Below, in pieces: positions 35,601-43,022 of a DNA stretch of 64,000 nt. The position numbers and the translations under genes were made by a program. The stretch covers positions 124,001 to 188,000 of the forward strand of contig NZ_SLWY01000007.1 in assembly GCF_004341245.1 (NCBI RefSeq), given 5' to 3'. The notes below the pieces were generated by a model. That model saw nothing but the letters and a program-made list of their open reading frames with translations. It did no database searches and was not told the origin of the DNA. Position 1 is the first letter of the stretch. Each line of letters opens with the position of its first letter. The stretch comes from Plasticicumulans lactativorans. GTDB lineage: Bacteria > Pseudomonadota > Gammaproteobacteria > Competibacterales > Competibacteraceae.

Positions 35601-37077
35601 GGATGCTGCCGCGGGTGCCCACCACCCAGACATGGCGTCCGTCGGCCGCGGCGTGCGCGCGGTGGAAGTCGGGGCTGGTCTGCTCCAGCCAGCGGGCACC
35701 GCCGTCCTCGGTCGCGAGGACGGTGCCGCCGCTCCCCACCGCCCAGCCGCGACGACCGTCGGCGGCGAACCCCACGGCCAGCAGGTCCGACGGCGTGCCG
35801 CTCGCCTGCGCGCGCCAGGTGGCGCCGCCGTCGGTGGTCGCGATCAGGGTGCCGCCGTTGCCCACCGCCCAGACGTGGCGACCGTCGGCGGCGACGTGCA
35901 CGGCCAGCAGCCAGTCCGCGGTGCCGCTCGCCTGCGCCTGCCAGCTCGCGCCGCCGTCGGCGGTCGCGACGACCGTGCCGCCGTTCCCCGTCGCCCAGCC
36001 GTAGCGACCGTCGGCGGTGAAACCGACGGCGTAGAGCGCCACCGCACTGCCGCTCGCCTGCGCCCGCCAGCTCGCGCCGCCGTCGGCGGTCGCGACGATC
36101 GTGCCGCCGCCCCCCACCGCCCAGCCGCGACGGGCATCGACGAAGTGCACCGCGCGCAACCCCACCGGCGTGCCGCCCGTCTGCGCCCGCCAGCTCGCAC
36201 CGCCGTCCGCGGTCGCGACGATCGTGCCTTCGAGCCCCACCGCCCAGCCGTGGCGGGCGTCGACGAAGTGCACCGAGCGCAGCCCCACCGGCGTGCCGCT
36301 CGCCTGCGCCCGCCAGCTCGCACCGCCGTCCGCGGTGGCGACGATGGTGCCGCCGTCGCCCACCGCCCAGCCGCTGCGGCCGTCGGGCAGGAAGAACACC
36401 GCGTGCAGCGCGGGCACGCCGGTCGGCGGCGCGGGTGGCGGCTCGGTCGGCGGCACGGGTGGTGGCTCGGGTGGCGCCGCCGCCTTGTTCATCTCCTGCG
36501 GCGGGGCGGGCGTCTGTACCTGTTGTTTAATTTGCTGCTGGATGTTCTGCGGCGCCTGCTGCTGCACGGCCTGCTGCGGCGTCGGCTGCTGCCGCGGCGG
36601 TGCGTTGCCGGCCTCGGGCAGGGCGTTGCCGGCGGGCACGCGCGGCGGCGCGACCTGCTGCGCCTGCGCGGCCGGCAGGCCGAGCCCCGGCGTGCGCACG
36701 GGGGTGGCGGGCGGCGGCGGCCACTGCCGCACCCAGCCGCCGACGGCGTCGCTGCGGTGGAGGATCTCGCCGTCCGTGGTGACGATCCATACCCGGCCGT
36801 CATCGGCCACGTGCACGCCGGTGAGGGTCGCCGGGATCGCCGGCAGGCGCCTGAAGGCGTTGCGTTCGAGCGGGTAGCGCCACCAGTCCAGGCTGGTGAC
36901 GGCCTGCACCACGCGCCAGGCATCCGGATGCGGTGGCTGGCGCAGCGCCAGCACGCTGGCGAGTACCAGCAGCAGCACGCCGAGCGCGAAGCACAGGCCC
37001 TGGCGTGAACGCCAGAAGCGCGTGGAGGCCAGCCGGCGCAGGCCGGTGGCCGATGTCGCGGGGGCGGGCGGTTCCAT
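32671..37077 (-). CDS. YCF48-type beta-propeller / KAP P-loop NTPase fusion, membrane protein
   Basis: A 1468-residue protein with an unusual domain order. Residues 1-26 are basic, followed by a membrane anchor (about 27-46). A degenerate repeat (about 84-119) precedes a Pro/Gln-rich linker (about 120-220). Residues 223-758 hold 13 units of about 42 residues with consensus GWAVGxGGTxLATxDGG, the YCF48/HCF136 propeller signature. A second span lies at 778-794. A KAP NTPase follows: Walker A GNWGTGKSS (852-860), WFNAWHH (878-884), a membrane segment (928-946), Walker B LILIDDLDRC (1052-1061) and YASDYLKKLVNIEVPVP. Two further spans are near 1211-1230 and 1284-1306. The positive-inside rule puts the propeller in the periplasm and the NTPase in the cytoplasm. 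KAP NTPases are signalling or stress and defence-associated; the role here is unknown. It is monocistronic, and it has no obvious effector next door. Confidence 0.9.
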   Translation of the reverse strand: MEPPAPATSATGLRRLASTRFWRSRQGLCFALGVLLLVLASVLALRQPPHPDAWRVVQAVTSLDWWRYPLERNAFRRLPAIPATLTGVHVADDGRVWIVTTDGEILHRSDAVGGWVRQWPPPPATPVRTPGLGLPAAQAQQVAPPRVPAGNALPEAGNAPPRQQPTPQQAVQQQAPQNIQQQIKQQVQTPAPPQEMNKAAAPPEPPPVPPTEPPPAPPTGVPALHAVFFLPDGRSGWAVGDGGTIVATADGGASWRAQASGTPVGLRSVHFVDARHGWAVGLEGTIVATADGGASWRAQTGGTPVGLRAVHFVDARRGWAVGGGGTIVATADGGASWRAQASGSAVALYAVGFTADGRYGWATGNGGTVVATADGGASWQAQASGTADWLLAVHVAADGRHVWAVGNGGTLIATTDGGATWRAQASGTPSDLLAVGFAADGRRGWAVGSGGTVLATEDGGARWLEQTSPDFHRAHAAADGRHVWVVGTRGSILTSADGGASWQPQASGTRAHLGAVRFLAGERRGWIVGAAGTLLASDDGGASWRAQASGTEHDLLALHLAADGRRGWAVGREGVIVASADGGASWQPQASGTTAALYDVHFAADDRRGWAAGDGGTLLATADGGASWRARASGTRADLGAVQFAADGLHGWVAGAEGTLLASDDGGVSWRAQASGTQVDLVAVHVDADGRHGWAMGEAGTILATDDGGASWRPQASGSARFLYWPAFADARRGWVPGVAGTLLATDDGGATWRGGELNADAALRDWPAYARYPAPWLYLCWAAGIGLLLVAGGRPAAEYAPAPSVADAPASDKPLEPGEADVLAFGALAQGLALFLRNEHTTPPLTLAITGNWGTGKSSLMNLLRGELGRYGVRAVWFNAWHHQKEEHLLAALVDGIRRQAVPPALSADGLRFRLRLMRIRSGRHWLGAALTLLLVSWAGAYFLHDFPQRFVRALDFARGLAPTYASGGVVDVLAALAGRIEGFAAFGAALAGLQGVMKAVRAFGVKPEALLASVTDKASVRELGAQTSFRYRFQQEFREVTQALAPRTMLILIDDLDRCQPAHVLEVLEAINFLVSSGDCYVVLGIDLEKVQASLGLAFRELAQELAEQSAPGATPAAAAVPVAAGGVLTRASGGASAEDEARAKRRRYASDYLKKLVNIEVPVPTLDRSRPEASRALLARAPGGDGAADAAGQARGERRLQWLRSGVRAVAWLTCLAGAATVGLWLAGHTPDLPLAPAPTATPAAGTVATPTAAPATAAAPGRSREVRSGGSVLGQSGAVPLLPVAGTAGGLLVLGLLMVLLRRPDIVVRDSPRFSEALDVWYRYLLHARRVSPRELKRYQNRVRYVAMRQRPPQTDPGGVERLLRALLHAPAPTPAAGSELPEPVLVALGAVQLVAPERLRNDGAGLADAAAVVAAIAAADPTEGGAYLDVVREHRTRFPDLPWPPGAEAVRRFLQLSEGVAIR
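34804..36411 (-). repeat. tandem ~126-bp repeats encoding 13 propeller units
   Basis: Thirteen in-frame units (36-43 codons, mostly 41-42) are visible as recurring blocks of the type GCCGTCGGCGGTCGCGA on the plus strand. Several neighbouring units are close to identical over the GTIVATADGGASWRAQ core, while the inter-unit loops vary. This suggests recent amplification or gene conversion. Confidence 0.9.
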
Positions 37078-37158
37078 GCGTCACGCTCGGGAGTGGGCCG
37101 GCACGCCGCGAAGTAAAGCAGCCCGCCCGCGCGCCGGCCACGCGGGCGGGCGGCAGGC

Positions 37159-37992
37159 TCAGAGCATGTCGAGCGGGCGCGGGCCGCGCGGCGGCGGGAA
37201 CAGCTGGTCGAGCTCGGCGCGCTGCCCGGCGCTCAGCGGGTGTTCGAGCGCGCCGAGGTTGTCGCGCAGGTGCTCGCGCCGCCCGGCGCGCGGGATGACG
37301 ATGACGTCGTCGTTGCCGAGCAACCAGGCGAGCGCGGCCTGCGCCGGCGTCATGCCGTGGCGGCGGGCGAAGCCGGCGAGGCCGGCGTTGCGCAGCAGGC
37401 GGTTCTGCTCGATCGGCGAATACGCCATCAGCGGGATGCCGCGCGCGCGCAGCCACGGCAGCAGGTCCCACTCGATGCCGCGCCGCCCGAGGTTGTAGAG
37501 CACCTGGTCGGTCGCCACCGCCGCTCCGCCGGGCACCGCGACCAGCTCGTCCATGTCGTCGGGGTCGAGGTTGCTGACGCCCCAGTGGCGGATCTTGCCC
37601 GCCGCCTGCAGGCGTTCGAGCGCCTCGACGGTCTCGGCGAGCGGCACGCTGCCGCGCCAGTGCAGCAGGTAGAGGTCGAGGCGGTCGGTGCCGAGCCGCG
37701 CCAGGCTGCGCTCGCACGCCGCCACCGTGGCGCGGCGCGAGGCGTTGTGCGGGTAGACCTTGCTGACCAGGAACACCTGCTCGCGCCGCCCGGCGATGGC
37801 CTCGGCGATCAGTTCCTCGGAGGCGCCCTCGCCGTACATCTCGGCGGTGTCGATCAGCGTCGCGCCGCGCTCGATCCCCTCCTGTAGCGCGGCGATCTCC
37901 TCGGCGCGCCGCGCCGGGTCCTCGCCGAGCATCCAGGTGCCCTGGCCGAGGGCCGGCACGCGTTCGCCGGACGGCAGGCTCACGGTGTGCAT
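37159..37992 (-). CDS. aldo/keto reductase
   Basis: This 277-residue NADPH-dependent AKR has a TIM barrel with the catalytic tetrad visible: Asp and Tyr in IDTAEMYGEG, Lys in FLVSKVYPHN and His in LYLLHWRGSV. C-terminal IPRAGRREHLRDNLGA is the phosphate-binding region of NADPH. It belongs to the YeaE/DkgA-like branch and reduces aldehydes or ketones in the cytoplasm. The ATG at 37992 follows GAGGA. The physiological substrate is unknown. Confidence 0.93.
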   Translation of the reverse strand: MHTVSLPSGERVPALGQGTWMLGEDPARRAEEIAALQEGIERGATLIDTAEMYGEGASEELIAEAIAGRREQVFLVSKVYPHNASRRATVAACERSLARLGTDRLDLYLLHWRGSVPLAETVEALERLQAAGKIRHWGVSNLDPDDMDELVAVPGGAAVATDQVLYNLGRRGIEWDLLPWLRARGIPLMAYSPIEQNRLLRNAGLAGFARRHGMTPAQAALAWLLGNDDVIVIPRAGRREHLRDNLGALEHPLSAGQRAELDQLFPPPRGPRPLDML

Positions 37993-38024
37993 CGAATCCT
38001 CCTGCGGAATGGGGCCGGGGCCGC

Positions 38025-38741
38025 TCAGCCGCCGGCCGGGCGCAGCATCTGCGCCGGGACGATCCCGCGCTGGCCGTTGTCGAGGCGGATCTCGTACTCG
38101 ACCTGGCCCGCGCCGGGGTGGATGCGGATCACCCGGCCGCGCACCCAGGCGCCGCCGTAGCGGGCGTCGACCGCCTGGCCGACCGCGAACACGCCGCCCG
38201 GCGCCGCCCGCGGCGCGGGGGCCGGGGTGGTCACGCGCGGCGCGGGCGCCGGGGTGGCACGCGTGCCACCGGGGCACAGCACCTCCCACTGCTGCGCGAT
38301 CGCCAGGCCGTTGCTGGCGTTGTCCTGGCCGACGATGCGGCCGCTGGCGTCGCGCCACTTGCTGCGGCCCTTGCCGACGTCGCTGCTCCAGGTGCCGGCA
38401 AGCGTGTAGGGGCTGCCGTCGATCGCGGTGATGCGCCCGCGCGTGCAGTCGGCGCTGGCGCGGTAGGTGCGGCGCGCCTCCTCGGTGGCGAGCTGTTCGC
38501 GCACGCAGGCGGCGAGGTTCTGCCCCGGCGCCCAGTTGGCGCACCAGCCTTCGGCGTCCTGGCGGCTGATCCGCGCCTCGGCGACCGCGTTGGCGGTGCC
38601 GATGCCCGACTTCGAGACGATCGACGGGTTCAGGCACTTGCTGCACAGCGCGAGCCAGTCCGTCTGCGCGGCCGCCGTGCCAGCCACGAGCAGCAGCGCC
38701 GCGGTGCCTGCCAGGGGGGTGGTGCGTGCCGTTCGCTGCAT
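38025..38741 (-). CDS. exported protein with C-terminal SH3/Tudor-like domain
   Basis: A 238-residue protein I do not recognise as a named family. Signal peptide TPLAGTAALLLVAGTAAAQ is followed by a Cys-rich N-terminal part (LCSKCLNP, GWCANWAPG, AACVREQL, ADCTRG, probably disulfides), then GTWSSDVGKGRSKWRDASGR, a Pro/Ala-rich linker (PAPAPRVTTPAPAP), and a C-terminal beta-barrel-like segment VGQAVDARYGGAWVRGRVIR with RLDNGQRGIVPAQML resembling Tudor/agenet-type folds. The ATG at 38741 has GAGGAGG nearby; the longer start is rejected. Probably periplasmic. Confidence 0.75.
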   Translation of the reverse strand: MQRTARTTPLAGTAALLLVAGTAAAQTDWLALCSKCLNPSIVSKSGIGTANAVAEARISRQDAEGWCANWAPGQNLAACVREQLATEEARRTYRASADCTRGRITAIDGSPYTLAGTWSSDVGKGRSKWRDASGRIVGQDNASNGLAIAQQWEVLCPGGTRATPAPAPRVTTPAPAPRAAPGGVFAVGQAVDARYGGAWVRGRVIRIHPGAGQVEYEIRLDNGQRGIVPAQMLRPAGG

Positions 38742-38792
38742 CGGTGCCTCCTCGGGGCGGGTGGGGGCCGACAGCATGCCGCAGGCGCGGCG

Positions 38793-39248
38793 TCAGGGCA
38801 TCGCCGGCGGCCAGTCGTGCGTTTCGGCCTGGCAGTGCCGGCACCAGGCGTAGAGCGCGTCGTACATCACCAGGCCGTGGCCGAGCATCGCGTGATCGTC
38901 GGCGAACAGCTGCGACAGGCCGAGCGAGAGCGCGTACAGGCCGGCCGACTGCGGCGTGAGGTCGAGGCGCGCGGTGTCGGCGCCGCGCACGATCGCCGCG
39001 AGCTGCTGCAGTGCCGGATCGTCGAGGCCGTACGCGTCGAGGAAGGCGTCGAAGCTGCACCGCTCGCCGACGTGCGACAGCGCCACGCCGGGGATGTCGT
39101 AGGGCGTCGCACCGGTCTCGGCAGCCCGGCGCAGCACCTCGCCCGCCGGCACGAACAGGAACTCCGATTCGGCATCGATGAAGCGCGCGATCAGCCACGG
39201 GCAGGCGATGCGGTCGATCTTCGGGCGCTCGCGGGTGATCCACTTCAT
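38793..39248 (-). CDS. ChrB C-terminal-like domain protein
   Basis: This 151-residue protein matches the C-terminal half of chromate-resistance protein ChrB: MKWITRERPKIDRIACPWLI (here MKW-start), ARFIDAESEFLFVPAGEV, YDIPGVALSHVGERCSFDAF. It is the last gene of the chromate run and overlaps the rhodanese stop by ATGA. The N-terminal DNA-binding half of ChrB is missing, so it may act as a redox or metal-binding partner rather than a repressor. CRHCQAE near the C-terminus is a possible redox pair. Confidence 0.85.
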   Translation of the reverse strand: MKWITRERPKIDRIACPWLIARFIDAESEFLFVPAGEVLRRAAETGATPYDIPGVALSHVGERCSFDAFLDAYGLDDPALQQLAAIVRGADTARLDLTPQSAGLYALSLGLSQLFADDHAMLGHGLVMYDALYAWCRHCQAETHDWPPAMP

Positions 39249-39583
39249 GACGGCATCTCCTCCAGCGGCACGGTGGCGAAACCGAGGACCTTCCACGCTT
39301 CCAGCCCGCCTTGCAGGAAGCGGGCGTCGCAGCCGCGCTCGCGCAGCGCCCGGGCCACGCCCTGGCTGACCTCGTGGCCGTGCACGCAGTAGACGACGAC
39401 CGGCAGCGCCGCCTCGACCTCGGCACCCCATGCGGCGACCGCCCCGGGATCGCGCCAGCGCGCGCCGGGGATGCGCACCGGATCGCGATCACGTGTGGCG
39501 CTGCGGCGCACGTCGAACACCACGTGCGCCACCGCACCCGTCTGCCATGCCCGCAGTTCGGCGGGCGTCATCGGTACGCTCAT
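39245..39583 (-). CDS. rhodanese-like domain protein
   Basis: This single rhodanese domain of 112 residues shows HVVFDVRRSATRDRDPVRIP near the N-terminus and VVVYCVHGHEVSQGVARAL with active-site Cys in YCVHGHE, then ARFLQGGLEAWKVLG. The active site carries a thiol for sulfur transfer or arsenate/chromate-linked redox work. It is translated between chrA (1-bp stop/start overlap) and the ChrB-like gene (4-bp overlap), so it is very probably part of the chromate response. Confidence 0.9.
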   Translation of the reverse strand: MSVPMTPAELRAWQTGAVAHVVFDVRRSATRDRDPVRIPGARWRDPGAVAAWGAEVEAALPVVVYCVHGHEVSQGVARALRERGCDARFLQGGLEAWKVLGFATVPLEEMPS

Positions 39584-40947
39584 CACAGCACGCTCCTGAA
39601 CACGAGCCCGAGCAGCGCGCAGGCGGGGATCACCTCGGTGACCTTGCGCTTGTAGCGGAACAGCGCCACCGCGGCGGCGACGGCGATCAGCGCCGCCGGC
39701 CACTCGAAGCGCCCGCCGAAGCCCGCCGGCCACAGCACGTGGTAGCCGAAGAACAGCGCGAGGTTGACGATGACGCCGACGACCGCCGCGGTGATCGCGG
39801 TCAGCGGCGCGGTGAAGGCGAGGTCGTCGTGGGTCGACTCCACCAGCGGCCCGCCGGCGAGGATGAACAGGAACGACGGCAGGAAGGTGAACCAGGTCAC
39901 CAGCGTCGCCGCCACCGCGCCGGCGAGGAACAGCTTGTCGGGGCCGAACACCGCCTGCACGTAGCCGCCGACGAAGCCGACGAAGGCCACCACCATGATC
40001 AGCGGCCCCGGCGTGGTCTCGCCGAGCGCGAGGCCGTCGATCATCTGCGTCGGCGTCGCCCAGCCGTAGTGGCCGACCGCCCCCTGGTACACGTAGGGCA
40101 GCACCGCGTAGGCGCCGCCGAAGGTCAGCAGCGCCGCCTTGGTGAAGAACCAGCCCATCTGCGTCAGCGTGCCGTGCCAGCCGTAGAGCGCGGTGAGCAG
40201 CGCCATCGGCACGCACCACAGCGCCGCGCCGACGACGAGCACGCCCGCGAGCCCGCGCCAGCGGAAGCGCGCGTGCGCCGGCGTCGGGGTGTCGTCGTCG
40301 ATCAGCGCCGGGCCGTAGCCGATGCGCGCGCCGCCGTGCCCGCCGCCGGTACGGAAGCGCTCCGGCGCCACGCGCCCGCCGACGTAGCCGACCAGCGCCG
40401 CCGTCGCCACGATCGCCGGGAACGGCACCTGCAGCGCGAAGATCGCGACGAAGGCCGCGGCGGCGATCGCCCACATCGCGCCGTTCTTCAGCGCGCGCGA
40501 GCCGATGCGGTGCGCGGCGTGGACGACGATCGCCGTCACCGCCGGCTTGATGCCGTAGAACAGCCCCGCCACCAGCGGCTGCTCGCCGAAGGCGAGGTAC
40601 ACCCACGCCAGCACGATCAGGATGAACAGCGACGGCAGCACGAACAGCACGCCGGCGACCACGCCGCCCCAGGTGCGGTGCAGCAGCCAGCCGATGTAGG
40701 TCGCGAGCTGCTGCGCCTCGGGCCCCGGCAGCACCATGCAGTAGTTGAGCGCGTGCAGGAAACGCCGCTCGGAGATCCAGCGCCGCCGCTCCACCAGCTC
40801 CTGGTGCATGATCGCGATCTGCCCCGCCGGCCCGCCGAAGCTGATGAAGCCGAGCACGAGCCAGAAGCGCAGCGCCTCGGCGAAACCGACCGGCGCCGGC
40901 GGGCGTTCCGCGGCAGCGTCGGCGGTGATGGGGACGGGTTCGCTCAT
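39583..40947 (-). CDS. chrA: chromate transporter ChrA
   Basis: This 454-residue long-chain chromate efflux protein has two homologous halves: ALRFWLVLGFISFGGPAGQI in the first and TKAALLTFGGAYAVLPYVYQ in the second, each with the FGGP/FGG signature, plus CMVLPGPEAQQLATYIG and LALGETTPGPLIMVVAF. It exports chromate from the cytoplasm, energised by the proton gradient. It lies directly behind chrB with a 4-bp overlap. All features of a full-length ChrA are present. Confidence 0.95.
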   Translation of the reverse strand: MSEPVPITADAAAERPPAPVGFAEALRFWLVLGFISFGGPAGQIAIMHQELVERRRWISERRFLHALNYCMVLPGPEAQQLATYIGWLLHRTWGGVVAGVLFVLPSLFILIVLAWVYLAFGEQPLVAGLFYGIKPAVTAIVVHAAHRIGSRALKNGAMWAIAAAAFVAIFALQVPFPAIVATAALVGYVGGRVAPERFRTGGGHGGARIGYGPALIDDDTPTPAHARFRWRGLAGVLVVGAALWCVPMALLTALYGWHGTLTQMGWFFTKAALLTFGGAYAVLPYVYQGAVGHYGWATPTQMIDGLALGETTPGPLIMVVAFVGFVGGYVQAVFGPDKLFLAGAVAATLVTWFTFLPSFLFILAGGPLVESTHDDLAFTAPLTAITAAVVGVIVNLALFFGYHVLWPAGFGGRFEWPAALIAVAAAVALFRYKRKVTEVIPACALLGLVFRSVL

Positions 40948-41882
40948 CGGGGCTCCTTTTCGAAGGCCGCGAGCAGCGCATCGAACACGCCGCAGGCCGC
41001 CTGCAACAGTCGGTCGTCATCGTCGACGGTTTCGCGCAGGCCCAGCAGCACGCGCTCCACCCCGCTCGCCTCGGCCGGCGGCACGCCGCCGACGTCGAGG
41101 TAATGCACCAGCGCCGCGATGCGCGCGAGCGCGGGATCGGCGAGCGCGAAGCTCGCCAGCAGGGTCTCGAAGGTCACCCGCGCACCGACGTGGCTGAAGG
41201 CGGCACCGTCGAAATCGAAGCCCACCGCGTGCGGCGGGCAGTCCGCCGGCGCGGCCAGCCACAGGAAGCGCGCGTCCGGGTCGATGCAGCGGCGGATCAG
41301 CCACGCGCTCGCCAGCCGGTCCACCCACGGCCGGCGGCGCGTCGCCCAGACGCGGCCGCGGTAGTCCGCCGCGGCGCACGCCGGCACCGCGCCCGCGTGC
41401 GCCTGCGGCTCGTCCGGCGCCTGTGCCCGCCGCGCCGCGGCTTCCAGCGCCTGCAGCGCCGCGTCGACCTGCCGCCGCGCCTCGCCGGGGAAGAAGTCGA
41501 TCTCGCCCAGCCCGGCGAACGCCTTGCGCAGCCGCCGCGCCTGCCGCAGCCCCTCGGCCGCGCCGCCGGCCGGCAGCGCCGCCTGCGCCACGCCGATGCC
41601 ATCGAGCAGCGCCGCATAGTCCGCGCCGCGGTCGAACAGCCCGCGCAGGTCCTCCGCCGCATCGGCCTCGGCCCGCAGCAGCCAGGCCCGGCCGCCACCG
41701 GCCGCCTGCACCTGCGCTGCCACCCCCTCCAGCGTCGCCCGGCACGGTGCGCGGTCCGGCAACAGGTACACCCCGTCGCGCAACACCGCCGCCCCCGCGG
41801 CCTTCAGCGCACGCCACGCGCGCATCCGCACCGTCGCGTTCTCGGTCGGCAGCGACAGAATCAGTAGCAACCATTGCAACAT
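40944..41882 (-). CDS. chrB: chromate-responsive regulator/resistance protein ChrB
   Basis: This 312-residue ChrB has an N-terminal region WLLLILSLPTENATVRMRAW typical of the ChrB HTH part, a middle helical region, and the C-terminal domain VDRLASAWLIRRCIDPDARF, FDGAAFSHVGARVTFETLLA. In studied bacteria ChrB represses or activates chrA in a chromate-dependent way. It leads the operon chrB-chrA-rhodanese-ChrB domain. Its start codon abuts a 29-bp tandem repeat, the likely operator, leaving no ordinary Shine-Dalgarno sequence, so leaderless or weak initiation is possible. Confidence 0.93.
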   Translation of the reverse strand: MLQWLLLILSLPTENATVRMRAWRALKAAGAAVLRDGVYLLPDRAPCRATLEGVAAQVQAAGGGRAWLLRAEADAAEDLRGLFDRGADYAALLDGIGVAQAALPAGGAAEGLRQARRLRKAFAGLGEIDFFPGEARRQVDAALQALEAAARRAQAPDEPQAHAGAVPACAAADYRGRVWATRRRPWVDRLASAWLIRRCIDPDARFLWLAAPADCPPHAVGFDFDGAAFSHVGARVTFETLLASFALADPALARIAALVHYLDVGGVPPAEASGVERVLLGLRETVDDDDRLLQAACGVFDALLAAFEKEPR

Positions 41883-41940
41883 GGGTAGAGGGTGCTACGA
41901 AAAATACAGGTGGGTAGAGGGTACTACGAAAAATACAGGG
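41883..41940. repeat. 29-bp tandem direct repeat upstream of chrB (possible operator)
   Basis: Two adjacent copies (41883-41911 and 41912-41940) differ only at one internal position and the last base. Each contains TACGAAAAATAC, AT-rich relative to the surroundings. They lie immediately before chrB and also near the 3' end of the convergently placed LOTUS gene. Repeated binding sites for ChrB or duplicated promoter elements fit best. Confidence 0.75.
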
Positions 41941-41955
41941 AAGTTCTCACCAGAT

Positions 41956-42909
41956 TCAGCGGATCGACGCTTCCCCATCGCTACCGGGAGGGGTTGGCAC
42001 CCCCTCCTGTCCGCACTGGCCATCGGTTATCAGTTCGAGCAGTACGCCATCCCCGCACGGCGCTGCCTCGTGCCTGACGCGATAGATCGTTCGCGTTCCG
42101 CCCTTGGGCATGGGCTCGTCCGCCACGTCGAAGAGCCCGGTCGCCAGCAGCAGCTTTTTCAGCGTGCGATGGCCGTAGCGCTCGGTCAGATTCTCGAGTT
42201 CCTCTGGATCGGTGTGCCTGATGTAGTGCCCGGCGGTTGCCAAATCAGTCCAGCCGTCCTTGCGCGCGGCGCGCACCGCACAGTCGCGCAGCAGCGCCAC
42301 GAGGCGACTACCCCTCAAACACTCCAACTCGAACCACGCCTCGCCCGCTGGCGATGCCAGGAAGTCTACGTATCGCTTTTTCAATTCGCACATGGATCTG
42401 CCCATCGAGTGCAGCCACTCCCATACCGGGAAGGCCCGGCGGTACTGTGCGTCGAGCCACGCGAGCGCCGTGCGGATGCCGTCTTCGGACAACTGGTCGT
42501 GGCGCTGCAGGAAGTGATGGACGAGTTCGTTGCGCGCCTGCAGGACGTCCCGCATCTCGGCGTCAAGTCGTTTGCGAACATCGTCGTCATCCGTGGCAAT
42601 CGTGAAACGGGACATGAAGAACGCTTCGTCGACTTGTGCCGGCGCAGGAATCGGGCAGGCATCCGTCAGCACGTCCTCGCTGAATTTGCCAACCACTTGT
42701 CCCATGGTCAGTTTGCCAACGGACTCGCTCCGGCGCTGCCGGTTGGTTCGCAGCGTGGTGGACGTTCCTTCCAACCGCGCATTGCTCACCAGATCCTTCT
42801 GCAGATGCTCGATCCCCTGGTAGAGCAACAGGTTCCGCCCGACCCGGCGATACACCTCGTCGATCGTCGGCTGGCAGTCCGGTTCGAATTCGGCGTTCTC
42901 GGTGGTCAT
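41956..42909 (-). CDS. OST-HTH/LOTUS domain protein
   Basis: This 317-residue protein has an N-terminal helical region (TIDEVYRRVGRNLLLYQGIE) of unknown fold, an acidic middle, and a C-terminal domain of about residues 215-285, including GWTDLATAGHYIRHTDPEEL and YGHRTLKKLLLATGLFDVAD then TIYRVR. This matches the OST-HTH/LOTUS fold, a winged helix that binds RNA (and G-quadruplexes in some cases). Prokaryotic members are often fused to NYN nucleases; here no nuclease is fused. Composition is less GC-rich than the neighbours, and the gene shares the minus strand with a PIN toxin gene 113 bp upstream. Function unknown. Confidence 0.8.
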   Translation of the reverse strand: MTTENAEFEPDCQPTIDEVYRRVGRNLLLYQGIEHLQKDLVSNARLEGTSTTLRTNRQRRSESVGKLTMGQVVGKFSEDVLTDACPIPAPAQVDEAFFMSRFTIATDDDDVRKRLDAEMRDVLQARNELVHHFLQRHDQLSEDGIRTALAWLDAQYRRAFPVWEWLHSMGRSMCELKKRYVDFLASPAGEAWFELECLRGSRLVALLRDCAVRAARKDGWTDLATAGHYIRHTDPEELENLTERYGHRTLKKLLLATGLFDVADEPMPKGGTRTIYRVRHEAAPCGDGVLLELITDGQCGQEGVPTPPGSDGEASIR

Positions 42910-43022
42910 CAGGGCTTGCTCCCTGTCGTCGTAACATCACTGCGGATGGTGGTCCGGCTTGTGCGAAGGGCCAACTGGCGGTGGCGCCAACGCGGGGGAT
43001 CAGACAAGGTCATTGCCCTACC

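Noticed and set aside
34804-36411. CRISPR-like array
   Set aside because: The repeats are about 126 bp, in frame and protein-coding, without spacers or short direct repeats.
32761-37008. Long plus-strand open frame opposite the KAP/propeller gene
   Set aside because: It is antisense to a gene with clear motifs and has a repetitive composition inherited from the 126-bp repeats.
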